Shown here in pieces: positions 1 to 5,888 of a DNA stretch of 36,344 nt. The notes below the pieces were generated by a model, which saw nothing but the letters and a program-made list of their open reading frames with translations, ran no database searches and was not told the origin of the DNA. Made by a program: the position numbers and the translations under genes. Positions within the stretch are counted from its first letter, which is position 1; the number at the start of each line of letters is the position of its first letter. Source of the stretch: an uncultured Bacteroidia bacterium (GTDB lineage Bacteria; Bacteroidota; Bacteroidia; Bacteroidales; F082); the NCBI GenBank assembly GCA_902783365.1, contig CACZQL010000025.1:1-36344 (forward strand), read 5' to 3'.

Positions 1-1235
1 GTAACGCTTGTGACCGGCAAGGTGACCACCTCGGCAGCGACAAGCCATTCCAAGCTATCGTAGGCTGCCTGGTCAATCCGATGCTTTTGATAATCCTCTT
101 TGTACGACCTGCAGTGGTCATTGATGATTCCCGTAGCACCTTTGTGATAGTCCTCCACGGATCGAAGATGAGCCACGTCAAAAGTCGTCTTTTTCTGAGC
201 TTTGCCCGAATAAAGCAAACTCATCGTATTGCGCAGTTCCTTCATCTCCCCGATGGTTTTCGACAATCTTGCCAACAGCACCTCCCGATACTCGTTGCCT
301 TGTTTGGCTTCTTGGAGAATCGGCTCTATTAATTGGGCCATATACCACGAAGCTTCATCCAAGTAATTCTTTTCATCGACCGTCATGACGGTGACCAGGG
401 GCTCAGGCGTCTCTGAGGGAGCAGCGGGACGTTGCGCCACCAGCAACACACACAACACCGCGAGTGCCAGCGTCGTCACGATGGGCAACGACCTTCTGGT
501 TTGATCCTGACGTCTCAAGGCGCTGCGCACCGCCTCCATGTCGGGATAGCGACGGGAGGGATCTCTTTGGGTACATCGGTTGGAAACAAGGCGGTAGCGG
601 TGCGGAAACAACATCCGCAACAGCAAGCCAAAGGCATAGATGTCAGTGCGACAATCGGTTTTTTGGTCGGGCACCAACTGTTCTGGAGCCATGTATTTCT
701 TGGTACCCGCCGACTGCTTCAAGATGGCATAGTCATCGGTGTCGGACCATCCGAAATCGATAATCTTCACGTTATTGCCGTTGCGCGTAATAAGGATGTT
801 GCTCGGTTTCAAGTCGCGATGAAGGACCTGCTTGCTGTGGATGTAGGTCAAGGCATCCACCAGCTGATCAACGATTTTACGGCGCTCCCGCCACGAAGGG
901 TTGCTCTCAAGAAACTGATCAAGGGTCACGCCATCGATGTATTCCATGACGATGCAAGGGCCGAACTCCTCATTGACCTCCTTAAAGGACACCCTGACGA
1001 TGTTGGGATGGTCGAGCATTGCCATCAGCTCATACTCTTTCTTCAGCAGCTCCAGGTTGACGATTTGTTGTTGGAACTCGGGTTTCAGCCCTTTCAGCAT
1101 ATACCATCTTCCTTGCCGTTTCATCTTCACCAATTGGTTGAATCCATGGCTTGGCACCTTCTCGTAGGTGGCCTTCATCTCAGTGGGATGGAAAAACTGT
1201 TCTTGAATCGGTCCTGATGTGCTGATATCGTCCAT
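1..1235 (-). CDS. Ser/Thr protein kinase with one membrane segment, C-terminus cut by window edge
   Basis: The reading frame from ATG at 1235 stays open to the window edge, giving about 411 residues. An eukaryotic-type kinase domain fills the first 240: a probable ATP-binding Lys48, Glu67, the catalytic loop HRDLKPSN at 139-146 (Asp141), DFG at 160-162 and APE at 183-185. The glycine-rich loop is degenerate. A hydrophobic segment at about 250-267 should anchor the kinase in the inner membrane, followed by an extracytoplasmic, charged, probably helical region that continues outside the window. Hence it should phosphorylate cytoplasmic proteins on Ser/Thr in response to an envelope signal; the substrate is unknown. 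It is divergently transcribed from the small gene at 1348. All key catalytic residues are present, so it is probably active. Confidence 0.9.
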   Translation of the reverse strand, partial: MDDISTSGPIQEQFFHPTEMKATYEKVPSHGFNQLVKMKRQGRWYMLKGLKPEFQQQIVNLELLKKEYELMAMLDHPNIVRVSFKEVNEEFGPCIVMEYIDGVTLDQFLESNPSWRERRKIVDQLVDALTYIHSKQVLHRDLKPSNILITRNGNNVKIIDFGWSDTDDYAILKQSAGTKKYMAPEQLVPDQKTDCRTDIYAFGLLLRMLFPHRYRLVSNRCTQRDPSRRYPDMEAVRSALRRQDQTRRSLPIVTTLALAVLCVLLVAQRPAAPSETPEPLVTVMTVDEKNYLDEASWYMAQLIEPILQEAKQGNEYREVLLARLSKTIGEMKELRNTMSLLYSGKAQKKTTFDVAHLRSVEDYHKGATGIINDHCRSYKEDYQKHRIDQAAYDSLEWLVAAEVVTLPVTSV

Positions 1236-1252
1236 AACGACATTTTAGTACG

Positions 1253-1285
1253 CAAAAATAAACATTTTTACGATGAAATGACAAA
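1253..1285 (-). promoter_or_regulatory. Bacteroidota-type promoter for the kinase gene
   Basis: On the minus strand TTTG (1282-1285) and TATTTTTG (1253-1260, TAnnTTTG) are 21 bp apart. This predicts a start near 1246, about 11 nt before the kinase ATG. Confidence 0.6.
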
Positions 1286-1300
1286 ATGAACCAAAATGTA

Positions 1301-1332
1301 TTGGCGGGGATTGGGAAAAAAGCTTACTTTTG
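1301..1332 (+). promoter_or_regulatory. Bacteroidota-type promoter for the gene at 1348
   Basis: TTGG (1301-1304), a 20-bp spacer and TACTTTTG (1325-1332, TAnnTTTG) match the consensus well. The predicted start is near 1339, giving a leader of only about 9 nt. The box covers the TTG at 1330, which argues against that codon as the translation start. Confidence 0.6.
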
Positions 1333-1347
1333 GAAAATTTTCACGAG

Positions 1348-1914
1348 ATGCTACAAAAGACCAGTCCTGAAATCAATGAGCTCAAAAAAAGGATTGAGGA
1401 TGACTTGAATCGCAAGATGCTCACCCCCAATGACTTTTACTTTCTCGAATGTGCCATCCAGGAACGCACCCGGCAGACCGTCAGTTACGCCACCCTGAAA
1501 AGACTTTGGGGCTACGTCGATAGCACGGAGCAAATACGAAACAGCACCCTCGATGTCCTGTCAAAATTCCTCGGTTTCGACAGTTGGGACAGCTTCCTCG
1601 AAACGATTGGTCGTGACAGCGGCTCCAATCCCCTGGATTCAGCCCACATCAACACGGAGCGCCTGGAAGTAGGCGCCCGGGTCTTCGTCTCATGGAAGCC
1701 CAACCGCCGTTGCACCTTCCATTACCTTGGCCATCAGAAGTTCATCGTTGAGCAAGCCGAAAACTCCAAGCTCAAGGTGGGCAACACCTTCTCTTGCAGC
1801 CTCTTCATCTTGAATGAGCCGCTCTATCTGACCGACCTTGTACAAGAAAACAACCCACCTGTGGCCTTTGTGGTCGGCACCAAGGGTGGGTTGTGTGAAT
1901 TGAAGGTTTTATAA
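1348..1914 (+). CDS. Small putative DNA-binding protein of a Bacteroidota family
   Basis: 188 residues from ATG 1348; a TTG at 1330 is in frame but lies inside the promoter box. The N-terminal half contains a helix-turn-helix-like pattern (VSYATLKRLWGY, then an Arg-Asn-Ser-Thr-Leu helix and LGFDSWDSF), a pattern I know from uncharacterised Bacteroidota proteins. The C-terminal ~85 residues look like a small beta-rich domain with conserved Trp, Gly and Val positions. There is no signal peptide or membrane segment, so it is cytoplasmic. It is head-to-head with the kinase gene with overlapping promoter space, so it could regulate the kinase or be its target; that link is inference. The exact function is not recognised. 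Confidence 0.75.
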   Translation: MLQKTSPEINELKKRIEDDLNRKMLTPNDFYFLECAIQERTRQTVSYATLKRLWGYVDSTEQIRNSTLDVLSKFLGFDSWDSFLETIGRDSGSNPLDSAHINTERLEVGARVFVSWKPNRRCTFHYLGHQKFIVEQAENSKLKVGNTFSCSLFILNEPLYLTDLVQENNPPVAFVVGTKGGLCELKVL

Positions 1915-1949
1915 TCTTCTTTCTTCTTACTTCTTCCTTCTGTCTTCTT
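1915..1949. repeat. Heptamer array, unit TCTTCTT, 5 degenerate copies
   Basis: Five 7-bp units (consensus nYTTCTT) fill the junction of two convergent genes, starting right after the TAA of the gene at 1348-1914 and reaching the stop codon of hydG. No hairpin terminator is visible here. Confidence 0.7.
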
Positions 1950-3403
1950 TAAAAATAAAGATCCCGCTCTCCGTTCTTGATCCGCTCAATTCTGGATTTC
2001 AGCTCGTCGAGGAACTTGGGATCCACATTCTTGAAGTTGTTCTCGATGGTCTTCCAGCCTTTGGCGGCCACTTCGGGCGTGGCATAGTCCACCAGGTACT
2101 CGCTGAGGGTGAGGATGGCGTTGGGGGTGCAGTAGCGCTTGATGAAGCCCGGCACGCTGAACTCCATGAAATGCTCGCCGGTACGGCCCAAACGGTAGCA
2201 GGCGGTGCAGAAGCTCGGGATGAAGTCGTGGTCCAACAGCTTGTCGATGATCTCGCCCAACGAACGGTCGTCGCCGATCTTGAACTGCTCGCGGTGGAGG
2301 TTTTGGTCCTCCTGCTTGTCGCTGTTCTTCTCCTCTTCCTCGTGATGATACTTATAGTCGCCGATTTGCAAGTTGGTGCCGCCGTCGATCTGCGAGATGC
2401 CGTATTCGATGGCGCGGGCGCGGAAGGCGGCGTCCTCGCGGGCGGTGAGGATCATGCCAGTGTAAGGCACCGCCAGGCGGAAGATGGCGATGATCTTCTC
2501 GAAGGTCTCGTCATCCACGAAGTATTTCTTGTCGATATTCAGACCCGAAGCGTCCTTAATACGGGGGAAGGAGATGGTGTGGGGACCCACGTTGAAGCAG
2601 GCCTCAAGGTGGTTGGTGTGGCGGATCATGGCCAGCACCTCGTAACGCCAGTCGTAGAGGCCGAAGAGGATGCCGAGGCCGTTGTCGTCGATGCCGGCCT
2701 GCTGGGCACGGTCCATCGAAGTGAGGCGGTAGTTGTAGTCGCCCTTCTTGGTGTTGATGGGGTGGTACTCGTTATAGACCTCGGGGCAGTAGGTCTCCTG
2801 GAAGATCTGGTAGGTGCCGATGCCGGCCTCTTTCACGATGCGGAATCCTTCCACGTCGAGGGGAGCGGCGTTGATGTTGACACGGCGGATGCTGCCCTTG
2901 CCTTTATGGGTGGCGTAGGTGAGCTTCACGGTGTGGGCGATGTACTCCGGCGAATACTTGGGCGACTCGCCATAGACGAGGATGAGGCGCTTCTGGCCGT
3001 CGTCTTCCAGCGCTTCCACGTTGCGGACCAGCTCCTCGTCGGTGAGGGTGGTGCGCACCTGCTCCTTGTTGGAGGAGCGGAAGCCGCAATACACACAGTT
3101 GTTCACGCAGTAGTTGCCTACATAGAGTGGGGCGAAGAGCACGATGCGGTTGCCATAGACGCGGCGTTTCAGCTCGCGGGCGCCTTCTTTGATCTCCTCC
3201 ACCAGCGCGGGGTCGGTGGTGTTGACCAACACAGCGGTCTCCTCCATCGTCAGACGGTTTTTGTCGAGCGACTTCTGGATGATTTCGTGGACCCGATCCG
3301 GGGTGCTTTTCGTGTTGTTGATGAAGTCCCAAATCTCTTCTGAAGAGATAAACGGGCGATTCGGCTCGTCGGGGATTCTACATTTTTCTGGATTAAATTT
3401 CAT
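1949..3403 (-). CDS. hydG: [FeFe]-hydrogenase maturase HydG (tyrosine lyase)
   Basis: 484 residues, normal family length. HydG is a radical-SAM enzyme that cleaves tyrosine to supply CO and cyanide for the hydrogenase H-cluster. The radical-SAM cysteines are C99-x3-C103-x2-C106 (YCVNNCVYCGF). The auxiliary cluster motif diagnostic of HydG, C-x2-C-x22-C, is present as C399, C402 and C425, so this is HydG and not ThiH. It is the last gene of a leftward group with TM1266 and hydF; the 106-bp gap to hydF carries 26-bp direct repeats and a heptamer array. Neither hydE nor the hydrogenase itself is in the window. Confidence 0.97.
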   Translation of the reverse strand: MKFNPEKCRIPDEPNRPFISSEEIWDFINNTKSTPDRVHEIIQKSLDKNRLTMEETAVLVNTTDPALVEEIKEGARELKRRVYGNRIVLFAPLYVGNYCVNNCVYCGFRSSNKEQVRTTLTDEELVRNVEALEDDGQKRLILVYGESPKYSPEYIAHTVKLTYATHKGKGSIRRVNINAAPLDVEGFRIVKEAGIGTYQIFQETYCPEVYNEYHPINTKKGDYNYRLTSMDRAQQAGIDDNGLGILFGLYDWRYEVLAMIRHTNHLEACFNVGPHTISFPRIKDASGLNIDKKYFVDDETFEKIIAIFRLAVPYTGMILTAREDAAFRARAIEYGISQIDGGTNLQIGDYKYHHEEEEKNSDKQEDQNLHREQFKIGDDRSLGEIIDKLLDHDFIPSFCTACYRLGRTGEHFMEFSVPGFIKRYCTPNAILTLSEYLVDYATPEVAAKGWKTIENNFKNVDPKFLDELKSRIERIKNGERDLYF

Positions 3404-3427
3404 CTGCGAATTGTTTTATAGAGATTT

Positions 3428-3480
3428 TTGTTTTTTCGGCGAATTTTGCGAATGTTGTTTTTTCGGCGAATTATGCGAAT
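3428..3480. repeat. Two 26-bp direct repeats
   Basis: Copies at 3428-3453 and 3455-3480 differ at one base (core TTTTTTCGGCGAATT), followed by a shorter related piece (ACGAATT). They lie between hydF and hydG and are T-rich on the plus strand. Confidence 0.75.
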
Positions 3481-3495
3481 TTTACGAATTTATTA

Positions 3496-3523
3496 TCACC
3501 TTTCACCTCTCACCTCTCACCTC
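3496..3523. repeat. Heptamer array, unit TCACCTC, 4 copies, overlapping the hydF stop
   Basis: Four 7-bp units (TCACCTT, then TCACCTC three times). The third unit supplies the hydF stop codon (TGA on the minus strand, 3510-3512), so the last HydF residues GER are encoded by repeat sequence. Confidence 0.85.
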
Positions 3524-4697
3524 CCCCCGTGGCTCTCTCAAAGGTGCCCGTCATATAAGCGATGGCCATGCCGTAGTTGCTGATGGGGATGCCTGCTTTG
3601 ACGGCGAGGGCGGTGCGGTTAAGCAGTTGTTTTCGGGTCGCCACGCAACCTCCGCATTGGATGGCCATGGCGTATTGTTCAATATGGTCGATAGGCGCCA
3701 ATCCGGCCACGTAGTCGAACTGAAGCTTTTTTCCGGTGAATTTGCGAATCAAGTTGGGGAGCTTCACCCTTCCGATGTCGCCACAGCTGATTTCGTGGGT
3801 GCAGGACTCAAGCATCAAGATCTTATCGCCGTCTTTGAGCTGAGAAAGATAAGGGGTGCCTTTCAGGTAGTTTTCAAAATCACCTTTCAGTCTTGCCAAG
3901 AGGATGCTGAAGCTGGTCAGTCTTACCTCCTCGGGGACGATTTTGCCGACCATCGCGAAGGCTTGCGAGTCGGTGACCACAAGGTCGGGACGGGGCATGG
4001 TGTCGAACCACTGCTGGAGGTTGGTCTCTTTGAGCGCGACGCAGATGCAGTCGTGGTCGAGGGCATCGCGGATGGCCATCACCTGGGGCAGGATGAGACG
4101 GCCCTCAGGCGCCTCGTCGTCGATGGGCGTCACCAACAACACCACGTCGTTGGGCTTGACCAGCCCTTCCAACATGGAGACCTTTTTAAAGGCACTCTCG
4201 GGAATGGCTTTCTTCAGGGCCTCGATGACAAGTTGGATATTATCTTGTAAAACACTGAAATTCAATATATTAGTAGAATAATGATTTTCAATGGATTGCT
4301 TTAACGTTTCTTGAAGCGGGGCTTCGTCGGCTTTGTTGTGGACGATGATGAAGGGGACGGCGTATTCCTTGAACTGTTCGATGAGTTGCTGTTCAGGGAT
4401 TCCGAATTGGTTCTTGGTGATGACGAGAAGGGCGCAGTCGATTTCCTTGAGGGTTTGACGGGTCTTCTCGATGCGTTTTTTCCCGAGTTCGGAGGTGTCG
4501 TCGATGCCGGCGGTATCGACCAGGACCACGGGGCCGATGCCGAAGATCTCGATGGATTTCTTGACGGGGTCGGTGGTGGTGCCGGCCTGTTCGGAGACGA
4601 TGGCGATGGGTTGTCCCGTCAGCTTGTTGATGAGGGAGCTTTTACCGCTGTTGGTACGTCCATAGATACCGATATGGGGGGTGAGGTTGCGGGGCAT
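3510..4697 (-). CDS. hydF: [FeFe]-hydrogenase maturation GTPase HydF
   Basis: 395 residues, normal length. HydF is the scaffold on which the diiron subcluster is assembled before transfer to the apo-hydrogenase. GTPase motifs: P-loop GRTNSGKS at 13-20, the switch threonines in AGTTTDP, DTAGIDD and NKAD. The C-terminal cluster-binding motif C-x-H-x(44-53)-HC-x2-C is present as C299, H301, C348 and C351, but the His before the paired cysteines is Gln347 (IQCGGC). This His is known to vary between HydF proteins, so loss of function is not implied. The reading frame ends inside a heptamer array and its start lies 2 bp from another. Confidence 0.96.
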   Translation of the reverse strand: MPRNLTPHIGIYGRTNSGKSSLINKLTGQPIAIVSEQAGTTTDPVKKSIEIFGIGPVVLVDTAGIDDTSELGKKRIEKTRQTLKEIDCALLVITKNQFGIPEQQLIEQFKEYAVPFIIVHNKADEAPLQETLKQSIENHYSTNILNFSVLQDNIQLVIEALKKAIPESAFKKVSMLEGLVKPNDVVLLVTPIDDEAPEGRLILPQVMAIRDALDHDCICVALKETNLQQWFDTMPRPDLVVTDSQAFAMVGKIVPEEVRLTSFSILLARLKGDFENYLKGTPYLSQLKDGDKILMLESCTHEISCGDIGRVKLPNLIRKFTGKKLQFDYVAGLAPIDHIEQYAMAIQCGGCVATRKQLLNRTALAVKAGIPISNYGMAIAYMTGTFERATGGGER

Positions 4698-4699
4698 GG

Positions 4700-4755
4700 G
4701 TTGGGAGTTGGCAGTTAGCAGTTAGCAGTTGGCAGTTAGCAGTTGGGAGTTAGGG
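4700..4755. repeat. Heptamer array, unit GTTAGCA/GTTGGCA, 8 copies
   Basis: Eight consecutive 7-bp units (GTTGGGA, GTTGGCA, GTTAGCA x2, GTTGGCA, GTTAGCA, GTTGGGA, GTTAGGG) fill the hydF-TM1266 gap. The TAA of the upstream gene (4736-4738) lies inside the array, so its final PLTPNC residues derive from repeat units. Confidence 0.9.
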
Positions 4756-4990
4756 GTTTCAGCAAGGCGGATTTTACTTCGAGGCCTTGGATGCGACCAA
4801 GTTGTCCGGTGAGGGAACCAATACGGTCGGTGGTGCCCTCAAAGACCACGGAGATCAAACTATATTCCTGACGGGGAAAGCCTTGGCGGCAAATAATGAT
4901 GTCGGCATGACGCGACAACACTTCGTTCAATTGCGGTGCCGACTGTCGGTCACCGACATAGATGATGACGGTTCCTATTCTCTTTTCCAT
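4736..4990 (-). CDS. TM1266-type iron-only hydrogenase system regulator
   Basis: 84 residues, the size of the TM1266 family of ACT-like small proteins that are encoded beside [FeFe]-hydrogenase maturation genes and are presumed to regulate them. The typical features are visible: an N-terminal IGTVIIYVGDR strand, a central helix with a hydrophobic register, then CRQGFPRQEYSLISVVFEG and a second alpha-beta unit (IGSLTGQLGRIQGLEV). It is the first gene of the TM1266-hydF-hydG group, 38 bp ahead of hydF. The C-terminal tail lies in heptamer repeats, so it probably varies between strains. Ligand and target are not known. Confidence 0.88.
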   Translation of the reverse strand: MEKRIGTVIIYVGDRQSAPQLNEVLSRHADIIICRQGFPRQEYSLISVVFEGTTDRIGSLTGQLGRIQGLEVKSALLKPLTPNC

Positions 4991-5090
4991 AGGTAATTAC
5001 TTCAGGATCAGACTATTTTATAATCACACTGGCTTTGATGTCAACACTTGGTCTTCATCGCGGCGTAAGTGCTTTTGATGATTTCGGCGG

Positions 5091-5098
5091 CAAAGGTA
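5091..5098 (-). promoter_or_regulatory. Possible -7 box for the hydrogenase-maturation genes
   Basis: CAAAGGTA on the plus strand reads TACCTTTG on the minus strand, a perfect TAnnTTTG about 100 nt before the TM1266 start. No convincing -33 box lies at the right distance. Confidence 0.4.
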
Positions 5099-5105
5099 CG
5101 AAATA

Positions 5106-5140
5106 ATTCGGAATTTGGAATGCGGAATGCGGAATTTCCT
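5106..5140. repeat. Heptamer array, unit ATGCGGA/ATTCGGA, 5 copies
   Basis: Five 7-bp units (ATTCGGA, ATTTGGA, ATGCGGA x2, ATTTCCT) lie between the two divergent promoters, covering the position where a -33 box would be expected for both. Confidence 0.8.
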
Positions 5141-5141
5141 T

Positions 5142-5149
5142 TAACTTTG
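5142..5149 (+). promoter_or_regulatory. -7 box of the exported-protein gene group
   Basis: TAACTTTG matches TAnnTTTG, with a possible TTTG 24 bp upstream (5114-5117). Transcription would begin near 5156, only about two bases before the ATG at 5158, so the first mRNA codon may be effectively leaderless. Confidence 0.45.
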
Positions 5150-5157
5150 CAAAAGTT

Positions 5158-5856
5158 ATGAGTTATTTTAAATCCACCCGACAGTGCCGAAGGCACGACA
5201 TCCTCGTAACCCCTCACAAGCGCAGCGCAGTGTGGGGCAGCGCAGTGTGGGGCAGCGCCCCATGGGGTAGCGCACAGCGGCGTAGCACGCCAGAGAGTAG
5301 CACACCGAGGGGTATCACCCTGCGGGGTAGCGCACTGTGGAGCCTGGTGACAATCCTCCTCCTCGCCCTGGCCGGCTGCCAGGAAATGCCGGAATACCCC
5401 ATCGAGCCACAGATCAGCTACCAAGGGCTCAGCTACCTGATGAATGCCGACAGCACCCTGACCGGCGAGGTCATCCTCAGCATCGGCTATACCGACGGCG
5501 ATGGCGACCTGGGGCTCGACGATGCCGACACGCTCTACCCTTTCGGACCCAACGACCCACATTATTATAATCTGATCATCGATTATCTGAAATGGGATGG
5601 AACCGCCTTCGTGGAGACCCCTTTGCTCAGCTGGAACCAGCAAACGCAAAGCCACGACACCATCACGTTCAACGCCCGCTTCAAACGCCTGGTGTTCAAC
5701 GACGCGGTGAAACCCATCTCCGGCACCATCGACTACACCATGACCGCCTTTAACCCCCTGTCGCCCACCGACACCGTCAAATTCCAGGTCCACCTCCTCG
5801 ACCGGGCGCTTCACGAAAGCAACACCATTGAAACTGAGACCGTTTCGTTTCATTAA
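5158..5856 (+). CDS. Lipoprotein with an unusual repeat-encoded N-terminal extension
   Basis: 232 residues from ATG 5158. A standard lipoprotein signal (hydrophobic LVTILLLAL, lipobox AGC) appears only after about 62 residues. The stretch before it is largely encoded by eight 15-bp tandem repeats and reads as 5-residue units (SAVWG, SAPWG and variants). Either the signal is used internally, or translation begins near it at a non-AUG codon. The mature part has an acidic DGDGDLGL loop that may bind calcium and a beta-rich remainder; I do not recognise a function. The stop codon touches a heptamer array, and the M1 peptidase gene follows 32 bp downstream, suggesting one transcript. Confidence 0.75.
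   Translation: MSYFKSTRQCRRHDILVTPHKRSAVWGSAVWGSAPWGSAQRRSTPESSTPRGITLRGSALWSLVTILLLALAGCQEMPEYPIEPQISYQGLSYLMNADSTLTGEVILSIGYTDGDGDLGLDDADTLYPFGPNDPHYYNLIIDYLKWDGTAFVETPLLSWNQQTQSHDTITFNARFKRLVFNDAVKPISGTIDYTMTAFNPLSPTDTVKFQVHLLDRALHESNTIETETVSFH
5224..5343. repeat. 15-bp tandem repeat array, 8 units, inside a coding region
   Basis: Eight 15-bp units follow without a gap (5224, 5239, 5254, 5269, 5284, 5299, 5314, 5329). The first two are identical (AGCGCAGTGTGGGGC); the others fit AGCnC...GnGGGGT, several with a palindromic core such as CCCCATGGGG. The 15-bp period keeps the reading frame on both strands. Confidence 0.9.
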
Positions 5857-5883
5857 TTAAGAATTAAGAATTTAGAATTTAGA
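5856..5883. repeat. Heptamer array, unit ATTAAGA/ATTTAGA, 4 copies
   Basis: Two ATTAAGA and two ATTTAGA units begin at the last base of the lipoprotein stop codon and run to 5 bp before the next ATG. Confidence 0.85.
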
Positions 5884-5888
5884 GAGAT

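Noticed and set aside
432-1217. Rightward frame of 261 codons
   Set aside because: The opposite strand carries an uninterrupted kinase domain with all catalytic motifs.
1330-1347. TTG at 1330 as start of the small HTH-type gene
   Set aside because: It lies inside a well-placed TAnnTTTG promoter box, so it would be untranscribed from that promoter.
2171-3343. Antisense frame of 390 codons over hydG
   Set aside because: HydG cysteine motifs on the minus strand settle the coding strand; the plus frame is a shadow.
5224-5343. CRISPR array
   Set aside because: Units are contiguous 15-mers without spacers and lie in a coding frame; no cas genes.
5041-5853. Antisense frame of 270 codons over the lipoprotein gene
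   Set aside because: It exists because the 15-bp array keeps both strands open; the plus strand has the lipobox.
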